16,085 bases of DNA from the NCBI GenBank assembly GCA_947175845.1, contig CAMWOK010000030.1, positions 1 to 16,085 of the forward strand. Reading direction: 5' to 3'. The DNA comes from an uncultured Lachnospiraceae bacterium. Lineage in GTDB: Bacteria; Bacillota; Clostridia; Lachnospirales; Lachnospiraceae. Every line of letters starts with the position of its first letter. Position 1 is the stretch's first letter. Position numbers and translations under genes: made by a program. The notes beneath the pieces were generated by a model. That model was given only the letters and a program-made list of their open reading frames with translations. It did no database searches and was not told the DNA's origin. Positions 1 to 7,460 of this stretch are shown here, in pieces.

Positions 1-9
1 TAAAATTAA

Positions 10-33
10 TTGTCAGATCGTACAATCCGACAA
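10..33. promoter_or_regulatory. 24-bp imperfect palindrome, possible operator
   Basis: The arms are TTGTC at 10-14 and GACAA at 29-33, with GTAC (20-23) at the exact centre. Ten of the twelve symmetric base pairs match; the two mismatches are at 15/28 and 19/24. This length and two-fold symmetry are typical of dimeric repressor sites such as TetR-family operators. It lies about 60 bp upstream of the exporter promoter, so it could control that operon or a gene outside the window. No regulator gene is visible here, so the function is inference. Confidence 0.4.
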
Positions 34-91
34 CTTATGAATGGGTATGGCTGAAATGTTACCGTTATTTTTATAAATCAGTAAAAACCAG

Positions 92-120
92 TTGACATCC
101 ATCCAAAATAAGAGTATGGT
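92..120 (+). promoter_or_regulatory. Sigma-A-like promoter of the ABC exporter operon
   Basis: A perfect -35 box TTGACA (92-97) is followed after exactly 17 bp by TATGGT (115-120), which matches four of six bases of the -10 consensus. Transcription would start near 126-128, inside the inverted repeat at 120-138. The resulting leader RNA of about 270 nt before the first exporter codon is unusually long and contains a small open reading frame and a terminator. Confidence 0.7.
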
Positions 121-138
121 AAATGGAGTAACCATTTA
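120..138 (+). promoter_or_regulatory. Inverted repeat at the predicted transcription start
   Basis: TAAATGG (120-126) and CCATTTA (132-138) form a perfect 7-bp inverted repeat around AGTAA. It begins at the last base of the -10 box and covers the predicted start site. It could be a repressor operator that blocks RNA polymerase, or a short hairpin at the 5' end of the leader RNA. The sequence alone does not decide between these. Confidence 0.4.
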
Positions 139-189
139 TTGCATTTGCTGGAAAACATGACAAATGCGCAAAGGAAAGGAGGTAATCTT

Positions 190-276
190 ATGTCTAATGC
201 ATTCAGAAATGAAACTGTGAATCAAATCAAAATCGTATTAAATCGTAAAATTATCTCCGGGGCATATTGTATTTAA
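190..276 (+). CDS. 28-codon leader peptide upstream of the ABC exporter genes
   Basis: This short reading frame (starts MSNAFRNETV, ends ISGAYCI) has the best ribosome binding site of the window: AAAGGAGG at 175-182, 7 nt before the ATG. It sits between the operon promoter and an intrinsic terminator, and its stop codon lies inside a hairpin (268-285). The peptide has no signal sequence and no recognisable domain. By analogy with bmrB of Bacillus subtilis, whose translation controls the bmrCD heterodimeric exporter by transcription attenuation, I infer that ribosome behaviour on this frame sets readthrough of the terminator at 310-343. The peptide sequence itself was not matched to a known leader. 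It could alternatively be a small functional protein. Confidence 0.7.
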   Translation: MSNAFRNETVNQIKIVLNRKIISGAYCI

Positions 277-285
277 AAAAATACA
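268..285 (+). promoter_or_regulatory. Hairpin overlapping the leader-peptide stop codon
   Basis: TGTATTT (268-274) and AAATACA (279-285) pair perfectly around an AAAA loop, with TAA of the leader frame at 274-276. A CATA (263-266) / TATG (289-292) pairing could extend the stem with an internal bulge. A ribosome terminating or stalled at the end of the leader frame would melt this stem. A further weak stem (TTATG 288-292 with CATAA 307-311) touches the base of the terminator. These are plausible parts of an attenuator switch, but no strong antiterminator was found by eye. Confidence 0.45.
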
Positions 286-309
286 TTTTATGTGATATTT
301 GTCTGTCAT

Positions 310-343
310 AAACCTCATGGTAATTTTGCCATGGGTTTTTTTT
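310..343 (+). terminator. Intrinsic terminator (attenuator) in the exporter leader
   Basis: The arms AAACC+CATGG (310-314, 316-320, one bulged T) and CCATGGGTTT (329-338) give a ten-pair stem with an 8-nt loop, followed by an uninterrupted run of T to 343. It lies 34 nt downstream of the leader-peptide stop and 57 nt before the first exporter start codon. A terminator between promoter and structural genes is expected only if its use is regulated, so this is called an attenuator. Confidence 0.75.
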
Positions 344-400
344 ATGCACAGATCCATGCACCGGAGCACCAAAACGATTTGAGGGAGGGAACGATCTTTT

Positions 401-2140
401 ATGCAAACGAGAAAGAAACTGTCAACTTACATCTGGGAGTACAAGTGGTATTACTTCTTTGCCATCCTGTCGCTGATTGCCAGCGTTTCCCTGGATATGC
501 TGGCGCCCATGCTCACCATGCATATCATTGATGACGTCATACTGGGCGGCAGGCTCACAGTCCTGCCCTATCTGCTGGGCGGCATCCTGCTTGTCGGCGT
601 CGGCCGCTGCGTCCTGCAGTACACAAAGGAGTTCATCTTTGACAAGATGGGATCATCCATCGGTTCGGACATGCGCAAGAACCTGTTTGACCACATCCAG
701 AGCCTGAGCAGCAGCTTTTTTGACAGAACCAACACCGGCGAGCTCATGGCGCGCGTAAAGGACGACATCGACAGGATCTGGAACACCTTGTCCTATGTGA
801 GTATGTTAATCATAGAGGTCATTTTTCACACCTGCGTGGTGCTCTTCTGCATGTACCGGCTCCACGCGCCGCTCGCTGTCATACCGACAGTCGCCATGGT
901 GCTGTCCGCCTTCATCGCGGTCAGTATGGAGCGCCATCTCGGCTCCATCTACGAGGACATCAGCGAGGAAAATGCAGTGCTCAACACAGTGGCGGAGGAA
1001 AATCTTGCCGGCGTGCGCACTGTGAAGGCCTTTGCGCGGGAGAAGTTTGAAATCAGCAAATTCCTGTCGCACAACCAGCGCTACTACGAGCTGAACATGA
1101 AACAGTCCAAAGTGTTTGTGCGCTACTATCCGTACCTGCAGATCATCACAAAGCTGCTGCCCATGCTGATCCTGCTGCTCGGCGGACGCCTTGTGATTCA
1201 GGGAGTCATCACGCTCGGCGTGCTCGGCGCATTCCTCGAGTACTCCAACAATATCGTGTGGCCTATGGAGATGCTCGGCTGGCTGTCAAACGACTTTTCC
1301 GCCGGAATCGCCTCCAACAAGAAGCTCTCTAAAATATATGACCAGACACCGACAGTCACAGAGACAGAAAAACCGGTCAGCCTCGACCATGTGCAGGGCA
1401 GAATCGAATTTTCACACGTCTCCTTCCACAAGGAGGATATGCATGAAATCCTGCACGACATCACCTTTGAGGCAGCCGCCGGCTCCACAATCGGAATAAT
1501 GGGCGCTACCGGAGCCGGAAAAACGTCGGTCATTCAGCTGCTGCAGAGGCAGTATGACGCCACGGACGGCTGTATCCGGCTTGACGGCGTGGATATCAGA
1601 GAGCTTTCGCTGAAACAGCTTCGCAGCAGTATCTCTATCGTGATGCAGGACGTCTTTCTTTTCTCAGACACCATCAACGAGAATGTGAAGCTTGGAAAGA
1701 AGGCGTATATCGACGAGCGGATCGTGCGAAAGGCCTCGCGGGACGCGCAGGCGAGCAGCTTTATCGAGCAGATGCCCGACGCGTACGAGACGGTGATCGG
1801 CGAGCGCGGCGTCGGCCTTTCCGGCGGCCAGAAACAGCGCATCAGCATTGCCAGGGCATTTGCAAAGCAAACTCCAGTTCTAATCATGGACGACTCCACC
1901 TCCGCGCTGGATATGGAGACGGAGCACGAGATCCAGAAAACGCTGAATGCGCTGCCTGACACCACGAAGCTGATCATCGCGCACCGCATCAGCGCCGTGC
2001 GTCATGCGGACGAGATTCTGGTCCTCGAGAACGGGGCTATCGCGGAGCGCGGAACGCACGACGAGCTGCTCGCCCAGAAGGGGCTGTACTATACCACTTA
2101 TGTATCGCAGTACGGCGAGCCAGTTCATGCCGCTGTGTAA
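401..2140 (+). CDS. Heterodimeric ABC multidrug-type exporter, subunit 1 (BmrC-like)
   Basis: This 579-residue half-transporter has an N-terminal six-helix exporter membrane domain (about 1-310) and a C-terminal nucleotide-binding domain. Walker A GATGAGKT is at 368-375, the Q-loop glutamine at 416, the intact signature LSGGQ at 473-477, Walker B LIMDD ends at 498, and the H-loop histidine is at 528. The catalytic glutamate after Walker B is replaced by Asp498, the hallmark of the subunit carrying the degenerate ATP site in asymmetric exporters such as BmrCD and TM287/288. Length fits the BmrC class. The start has GGAGGG at 384-389, a somewhat long 11 nt away. It is co-transcribed with the next gene, 39 bp downstream. 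The exported substrate is not known; drugs or peptides are likely. Confidence 0.93.
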   Translation: MQTRKKLSTYIWEYKWYYFFAILSLIASVSLDMLAPMLTMHIIDDVILGGRLTVLPYLLGGILLVGVGRCVLQYTKEFIFDKMGSSIGSDMRKNLFDHIQSLSSSFFDRTNTGELMARVKDDIDRIWNTLSYVSMLIIEVIFHTCVVLFCMYRLHAPLAVIPTVAMVLSAFIAVSMERHLGSIYEDISEENAVLNTVAEENLAGVRTVKAFAREKFEISKFLSHNQRYYELNMKQSKVFVRYYPYLQIITKLLPMLILLLGGRLVIQGVITLGVLGAFLEYSNNIVWPMEMLGWLSNDFSAGIASNKKLSKIYDQTPTVTETEKPVSLDHVQGRIEFSHVSFHKEDMHEILHDITFEAAAGSTIGIMGATGAGKTSVIQLLQRQYDATDGCIRLDGVDIRELSLKQLRSSISIVMQDVFLFSDTINENVKLGKKAYIDERIVRKASRDAQASSFIEQMPDAYETVIGERGVGLSGGQKQRISIARAFAKQTPVLIMDDSTSALDMETEHEIQKTLNALPDTTKLIIAHRISAVRHADEILVLENGAIAERGTHDELLAQKGLYYTTYVSQYGEPVHAAV

Positions 2141-2179
2141 GAAACTGATACTTTTATATATAGAAGGGAGAGAAAACTC

Positions 2180-3958
2180 ATGGCAGTTAATTCCTACAAA
2201 GAGGACGAAAACCTCAGCGAATCGAGCAAACTTAAGACGCTGGGCAGACTGTTCGCCTACCTGCTCGCGCACAAGGTTTCCGTCTTCGCAGTGCTGCTGA
2301 TCATGGCGTACTGCGTGTGCGTGAGCCTGATAAACCCGCTCATTATCGAGTCCGCTATCGACAATCATATCTCAACAGGCGATTACGCTGGCCTGTACCG
2401 GCTTGCCGCGATAGCGCTCGTGCTCAACGGGATCCTCATCCTCCTGGTGAAGGCGCGCATGTATATCATGGCGAAGGTGTGCAACAAGGTGCTGGTCACT
2501 ATCCGGCAGCAGCTCTACACACACATACAGACGCTCGATTTCAGGTTTTTTGACAGCCGGCCGACCGGAAAGATACTCGCGCGCATTATCGGCGATATCA
2601 ATTCCCTCAAAGATGTGCTGTCAAACAGCGTCACCACTCTGATACCGGACTTTATCACCATCTGCGCGGTCGTGGGCATCATGTTTTTCAGAAATGCAAA
2701 GCTTGCCGCCGCCGCGCTGATCAGCATCCCCCTGATGTTTGCAGGGATGTGGTTTATACAGGTGCGCTCCCACAAGCGCTGGCAGATCTTCCGCAAGAAG
2801 TCCTCGAACCTCAACGCCTTTGTGCATGAGGACCTGTCCGGCATCCGCATCATCCAGAGCTTCACTGCGGAGAACGAGACCAAAGAAACCTTCCGCACAC
2901 TGGTGGATGAGCATCAGCGCTCCTTCATGGACGCCGTGGTTTACGCGGACGCTTTCGGTTCAGTCATCGACTTCTGCTGGGGGCTTGGCAATGTGTCGCT
3001 GTGGTTCACAGGGATTATCATTCTGGGCGTGGACGAGGTATCTGTCGGTACCCTGATCGCATTTGGCACCTACATTTCCATGTTCTGGCAGCCGATCATG
3101 AACCTGAGCAACTTTTACAATCAGCTGATCACCAACATATCCGGCGCGGAGCGCATCTTCGAGATCCTGGACACGGACGCGGAGATTGTGGATGCCGCGG
3201 ATGTGACGCAGATGCCGGAAATCGTCGGTGCTGTCGACTTTGAACAGGTCAGCTTTTCCTACGAGGAGGGCATTGATGTTCTGAACAACGTCAGCTTCCA
3301 CATCAAACCCGGCGAGACAATCGCCCTTGTGGGACCGACCGGCGCCGGAAAGACGACGATCGTGAACCTGATCAGCCGTTTTTATGACATTCAGAAGGGC
3401 ACCATCAAGATAGACGGGCACGACATCAAAGAAGTCAGCATCGAAAGCCTGCGGCAGCAGATGGGCATCATGACCCAGGATAATTTCCTGTTCACGGGGA
3501 CAATCCGTGAAAATATTGCCTACGGAAAATTAGATGCCACGGAGGAGGAGATCATCGCGGCCGCAAAGGCGGTGCACGCGCACGATTTCATAACAAAGCT
3601 TCCGGACGGCTACGACACCAAACTTGAGGAGCGCGGCGGCGGGCTGTCCGTCGGCCAGAAGCAGCTGCTCGCATTTGCCCGAACCATGGTCAGTATGCCT
3701 AAAATCCTGATACTCGACGAGGCGACATCAAGCATTGACACCAAGACGGAACTGCTGGTTCAGGAGGGAATTGAAGCCCTGTTAAAAGGGCGCACTTCCT
3801 TCGTCATCGCACACCGCCTGTCCACGATACAGAAAGCGGACCGCATCTTTGTTATCGACAACGGCGGCATCGTGGAGGAGGGAAATGCCATGGAACTGAT
3901 GGCAAAACAGGGCGCCTACTACAGGCTCTACACGGCACAGCTGCAGGACGTTGTATAG
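2180..3958 (+). CDS. Heterodimeric ABC multidrug-type exporter, subunit 2 (BmrD-like)
   Basis: This 592-residue half-transporter pairs with the product of the gene just upstream. The membrane domain covers about 1-330. In the ATPase domain Walker A GPTGAGKT is at 385-392, the Q-loop glutamine at 433, Walker B ILILDE with catalytic Glu514, and the H-loop histidine at 545. Its signature motif is altered to LSVGQ (489-493). The defect complements the one in subunit 1, since a composite ATP site uses Walker motifs of one partner and the signature of the other; one site is therefore weak and one complete. GAAGGGAG lies 10 nt before the ATG. Bacillus BmrD is longer (about 670 residues), so orthology is not certain. 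A strong hairpin terminator follows the stop. Confidence 0.93.
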   Translation: MAVNSYKEDENLSESSKLKTLGRLFAYLLAHKVSVFAVLLIMAYCVCVSLINPLIIESAIDNHISTGDYAGLYRLAAIALVLNGILILLVKARMYIMAKVCNKVLVTIRQQLYTHIQTLDFRFFDSRPTGKILARIIGDINSLKDVLSNSVTTLIPDFITICAVVGIMFFRNAKLAAAALISIPLMFAGMWFIQVRSHKRWQIFRKKSSNLNAFVHEDLSGIRIIQSFTAENETKETFRTLVDEHQRSFMDAVVYADAFGSVIDFCWGLGNVSLWFTGIIILGVDEVSVGTLIAFGTYISMFWQPIMNLSNFYNQLITNISGAERIFEILDTDAEIVDAADVTQMPEIVGAVDFEQVSFSYEEGIDVLNNVSFHIKPGETIALVGPTGAGKTTIVNLISRFYDIQKGTIKIDGHDIKEVSIESLRQQMGIMTQDNFLFTGTIRENIAYGKLDATEEEIIAAAKAVHAHDFITKLPDGYDTKLEERGGGLSVGQKQLLAFARTMVSMPKILILDEATSSIDTKTELLVQEGIEALLKGRTSFVIAHRLSTIQKADRIFVIDNGGIVEEGNAMELMAKQGAYYRLYTAQLQDVV

Positions 3959-3967
3959 GCCGTATTC

Positions 3968-4014
3968 AAAAAACATGCAGGGAACGCAAAAAAACGCTCC
4001 CTGCATGTTTTTTT
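3968..4014. terminator. Bidirectional intrinsic terminator between convergent operons
   Basis: AAAAAACATGCAGGGA (3968-3983) and TCCCTGCATGTTTTTT (3998-4013) form a 16-bp perfect stem with a 14-nt loop. T-runs occur at the 3' side on both strands. It starts 10 bp after the second exporter gene and ends about 30 bp before the stop of the convergent histidine kinase, so it can end both transcripts. Confidence 0.88.
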
Positions 4015-4042
4015 CGGAAAACCAGCCTGTGCCCTGCCGCTG

Positions 4043-5827
4043 TCACTTCTGCACATACAGAAAATGATACATCTTCTGAAACAGCTCGTCCACGTCAATC
4101 GGCTTGGCAATGTGCGCGTTCATCCCCGCGCTGAGTGCCTTCTCAACATCCTGCGCGAACGCGTTTGCCGTCATTGCCATAATCGGAACGGTCAGGGCAT
4201 CTTTGCGGTCCATGCCGCGTATCACGCGGGTGGCGCTGTAGCCGTCCATGCCGGGCATCTGGATATCCATCAGAATCAGGTCGAAGAAACCTTCCTCGGA
4301 TTTTCCGATCATCTCAAGCGCCTCCTCCGCATTCCACGCACAAGTCACCTCCGCGCGCGTGCGCTCGAGTATCGCGTTGATTATCTCCATGTTCACATCA
4401 TTGTCCTCCACGACAAGAATGCGCTTTCCTGCGGCGTCAAGCACCGCAATGCCGTCCTCCTGCACAAAGCTGTTCTGCGCCTCTTTATCCTTCCTGAAAC
4501 GCACATGGACAAAGAATGTAGATCCAACCCCGACACTGCTCTCGATCCGCAGCTGCGCACCCATCGCGTCAATGATGCGCCTGGTGATGTTCATGCCGAT
4601 CCCGCTGCCCTCAACCTTCTGCACCCGCATGTCCTGTGCGCGCTCAAACGGCTGAAAAATCCGATCCTGAATAAACTCCTGCGTCATGCCGACACCGGTG
4701 TCTGTGACAACGATGTCAAACGCTGCATACTCCTCATCTGCCCCGGTCTCCGTGATCGCCACGCTGACATTTCCGTCGGCGTCGGTGTACTTGATGCTGT
4801 TGCTGATAATGTTCATCAGGATCTGGCGCAGGCGCACGGCGTCCCCAAGCAGGTTTGCATGTTCGATCCTGCAGTGTACCTCCAGCTCCACCTTGCGCCC
4901 CCTTGCCATCTGCACAAGCACAACCTGTATGTTCTCGACCAGCTCTGTCATGTTGAACGGACTCTCTTTGAGCTTGAGCACATCCGTCTCAATCTCGGAC
5001 ATGTCAAGAATATTGTTGATCAGGTTCAACAGCTGTGTCGACGAGGCGGTGATTTTGTCAAGGCACTCCTGCACCTTTTCCCTGTCGTCAATATTGTACT
5101 TTGCAATGTCCGTCATGCCGACAATCGCGTTCATGGGCGTGCGGATGTCGTGGGACATGTTTGCCAGAAAATTGGTCTTGGCGGCATTTGCCTGCTCTGC
5201 GTTGTGTTTCTCCTGCCTCGCCTCCAGCATTGCCCGCTCAATGTGCTCTTTCTGCCTGTCCTCAATGTAGCGCTGATATTTGAGTATCATGCCGATCGTC
5301 CCCGCCACCACAAATATCGCAATCAGATTGTCCTGATAATAGTATGTATCATTTTCAAGATACTGGAAATTGTCCTGATAAAAATAGCTGTAAACAATCA
5401 TGACAACATCCACCGCAAAGGTCAGGGACAGCATAATTCTGAAATAGATTCCACTTGTCATAATGCACACCAGAATAATGCCAAAGGTCAGCCACACCGG
5501 CATACCGGATTCGATTCCGCCGCCCTCCGCCCACAGAAACAGGTACGGGCACACACATAAATTGACGGAGGCAACTATCAGGGCCGAAAAGAGCGGGACT
5601 TTTTCCGGAAATCTGTTTGCCAGCACTGCCAGCACCACCAGATACAGCCACAGTCCCATCATAACCCATAGACCATTCTGTTGATAATTCATAAAAATCT
5701 CTATCGATATCAGGACTGTAAGCGCCAGAATTTCAATCAATATCACCGCATTGTATATCCACAACTGCGAATCTGTCTTTGCGATGCAGCTGCATACCCT
5801 GTTCTTAAATTCCGCAAGCCTTTTCAT
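4043..5827 (-). CDS. Membrane-bound hybrid histidine kinase with C-terminal receiver domain
   Basis: A 594-residue sensor. Residues 1-185 hold about five to six hydrophobic helices with little extracellular sequence, followed by a short basic linker predicted as coiled coil (about 187-215). The dimerisation/phosphoacceptor domain has the H-box MSHDIRTPMNAI with His226. The ATPase domain shows the N-box around Asn343, DTGVG at 376-380, an F-box (FQPFERA) near 391-397 and GSGIG at 407-411. The receiver (about 468-590) has the acidic pair Glu474/Asp475, phospho-acceptor Asp521, Thr553 and Lys575, so both kinase and receiver look functional. There is no output or HPt domain, so the partner must be encoded elsewhere. 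The start has AAGGAGGAG just upstream and lies 22 bp after the CmpB-like gene, indicating co-transcription and possibly a shared signalling role. Confidence 0.92.
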   Translation of the reverse strand: MKRLAEFKNRVCSCIAKTDSQLWIYNAVILIEILALTVLISIEIFMNYQQNGLWVMMGLWLYLVVLAVLANRFPEKVPLFSALIVASVNLCVCPYLFLWAEGGGIESGMPVWLTFGIILVCIMTSGIYFRIMLSLTFAVDVVMIVYSYFYQDNFQYLENDTYYYQDNLIAIFVVAGTIGMILKYQRYIEDRQKEHIERAMLEARQEKHNAEQANAAKTNFLANMSHDIRTPMNAIVGMTDIAKYNIDDREKVQECLDKITASSTQLLNLINNILDMSEIETDVLKLKESPFNMTELVENIQVVLVQMARGRKVELEVHCRIEHANLLGDAVRLRQILMNIISNSIKYTDADGNVSVAITETGADEEYAAFDIVVTDTGVGMTQEFIQDRIFQPFERAQDMRVQKVEGSGIGMNITRRIIDAMGAQLRIESSVGVGSTFFVHVRFRKDKEAQNSFVQEDGIAVLDAAGKRILVVEDNDVNMEIINAILERTRAEVTCAWNAEEALEMIGKSEEGFFDLILMDIQMPGMDGYSATRVIRGMDRKDALTVPIMAMTANAFAQDVEKALSAGMNAHIAKPIDVDELFQKMYHFLYVQK

Positions 5828-5849
5828 TTCTCTCCTCCTTCCCAGCCGC

Positions 5850-6713
5850 CTAGCGCGGTTCTTCCTCCTCCGAGGAAAGCGTCAGAAACCGCGTGAATGC
5901 CTCCTCATGCATCTTGGAAACCGCATGTGGATTCCGCCTCAGCAGCGAGTCAATGCGCCCATACTCTTTCTTCGACTTTGCATTGGCCACCTTTTCCATA
6001 ATTGCAGCCCTGGAGTTTCTGCTGCTCTCTCCCAGCCTGTCGCACATTTCTTTTCCGGTCTCCAGCGCTGAATTGAGCCTTCGCAGGCCGGCCTCGGACC
6101 GCTCCTTGAGCTCGCCCCCGTAAAATGCCGACGCGACCTCAAAATGTTTCTGCAGTCTTCGAAACTCCTCGCTGCTCTCCTCGAGACTCAGAAGAACTTC
6201 CTTGAGGTTGAACGCCTCGCGCACGCTCTCCGCCATGTCAATTGAGATGTATACCGTGAGCACAAAGACTATCATTTCCAGCACATTCACACTCAGGTGA
6301 GACACAAGTCGCTCCACCAGCGTATGGCCGTACAGCGTGAGAATCACCGAGAACGCTCCCCACGCAAGCGAGGACGTCACACAGATATGTCCGTTCAGAT
6401 TCAGCCGCTGGCTGCTGTAATCCCAGTACCGCACATGAAACATTTTCTCCATAGCCACGCCGGTGAAATACTCAAGTATGGTCGCGCTTGTCATCCCCAC
6501 CAGAAACACCAGCGCGGCGTTCGTGCGAAACGGCAGTGTGAAAATCAGCACGACAATCGCCCCGGAACCGTAGATTGGAAGAAACGGCCCTCGCATAAAT
6601 CCCCGGTTCACCCACCTGGCCTTCAGCACAGACACATAGCATGTCTCCCAAATCCACCCCAGAAAACAGTAAAAGTAAAAAAAGAACAGCCATGTTGAAA
6701 ATGTGTACACCAT
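5850..6713 (-). CDS. CmpB-like multi-pass membrane protein (putative ABC-transporter type IV family)
   Basis: A 287-residue protein. The first half has about five membrane helices and the family's typical conserved residues: GW-WE near 19-23, a GF-RGP-LPIYG stretch (38-49), EYFTG (81-85), WDYS (97-100) and NLNGHICV (106-112). This matches the CmpB-like family (PF06541), whose members in Firmicutes are membrane proteins of unknown biochemical role. The second half (about 165-287) is a charged, helical cytoplasmic extension rich in Glu, Arg and Lys, longer than in minimal members. I chose the ATG at 6713 because GGGAGGAG lies just upstream; a longer in-frame TTG start at 6728 would have that binding site inside the gene. 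It is 22 bp from the hybrid kinase start, suggesting functional coupling. Confidence 0.8.
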   Translation of the reverse strand: MVYTFSTWLFFFYFYCFLGWIWETCYVSVLKARWVNRGFMRGPFLPIYGSGAIVVLIFTLPFRTNAALVFLVGMTSATILEYFTGVAMEKMFHVRYWDYSSQRLNLNGHICVTSSLAWGAFSVILTLYGHTLVERLVSHLSVNVLEMIVFVLTVYISIDMAESVREAFNLKEVLLSLEESSEEFRRLQKHFEVASAFYGGELKERSEAGLRRLNSALETGKEMCDRLGESSRNSRAAIMEKVANAKSKKEYGRIDSLLRRNPHAVSKMHEEAFTRFLTLSSEEEEPR

Positions 6714-6788
6714 TATTTCTCCTCCCAAGCATATCTATACTGCAGCTCTTCCTGCCATAATTATCATTGCATCCTTACAGACTGCCGC

Positions 6789-7439
6789 TCACTGCCAACT
6801 GCAGAGCAGCAGCATCCCCTCCTGAACTTCCACCGTGGCACGCTCCCCGGTAAACTCGTTGCTCACCCCGATCGGGAACTCCTGTCTGACTGTCACGTGG
6901 TCGAGGCCGTATTTCAGCCCCGTTTCCGAGACGCCGTGCGCATCCCCGCCGCAGGCAAAGACCGAAAGCCTTTTTCCCTTCCTGGCCTGATCCGCCCCAA
7001 ATGTGATGCTTTCATTGCGAATCAGCATCAGCGTGACATCATCCCCCACGATGATTCCCCGCGCTCCCCGGTTTAACAGATAGAGAAGACACTGAATGTT
7101 GGCAAGTGTGTGATCGAGCCTTCCGCCAAGCGCACCGTATAGCTCAAACCGCTGGCAGCCCGCCGCCAGCCCTGCCTTGATTGCCGCGAGCATATCCGTG
7201 TCATCCTTCTCGGCCGGAAGTCTTTGCACATCGACTTTTTCGTCGAGCGAACCGAGGAGTTCTTCACTTTTCAGCGAATCCATATCCCCCAGCACGATAT
7301 CCGGCATCCTTCCAATCTGTATCAGGTAGTCTGTCCCGCCGTCCGCGGCGATGCAAAGATCTCCTTCCTGAATTGTAATCTGTTCTTCAAGCCGGCGCAC
7401 ATCACATACCCCCGCTCCGACTATCACACACTTTTTCAT
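6789..7439 (-). CDS. thiN: Thiamine pyrophosphokinase
   Basis: This 216-residue enzyme transfers pyrophosphate from ATP to thiamine, giving thiamine diphosphate in the cytoplasm. Family motifs are in order: ADGG (32-35), GDMDS (51-55), EKDDTD (77-82), GGRLDH (105-110) and the C-terminal substrate-binding SNEF (193-196). Length is normal for the bacterial enzyme. It starts 21 bp after the stop of the PaaK-like gene, with GGTGGAG as a modest ribosome binding site. No THI-box (TPP riboswitch) was seen in front of it or its operon. In many Firmicutes thiN sits after rpe/rsgA; that context is absent here. The 75-bp gap to the next gene contains no clear terminator. Confidence 0.95.
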   Translation of the reverse strand: MKKCVIVGAGVCDVRRLEEQITIQEGDLCIAADGGTDYLIQIGRMPDIVLGDMDSLKSEELLGSLDEKVDVQRLPAEKDDTDMLAAIKAGLAAGCQRFELYGALGGRLDHTLANIQCLLYLLNRGARGIIVGDDVTLMLIRNESITFGADQARKGKRLSVFACGGDAHGVSETGLKYGLDHVTVRQEFPIGVSNEFTGERATVEVQEGMLLLCSWQ

Positions 7440-7460
7440 ACCGCTCCACCCTGCTTTTCC

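Noticed and set aside
190..276. Small toxin or type I toxin-antitoxin peptide
   Set aside because: The peptide lacks a hydrophobic membrane helix, and its position between promoter and attenuator fits a leader peptide better.
4064..5560. A 498-codon open frame on the plus strand opposite the hybrid kinase
   Set aside because: It is rich in His, Arg, Val and Cys with no recognisable motif. All kinase and receiver motifs are on the minus strand in order.
7440..7460. Possible TPP riboswitch before thiN
   Set aside because: The gap to the preceding gene is only 21 bp, far too short for a THI-box aptamer, and no such element was seen in the operon leader at 8763-8823.
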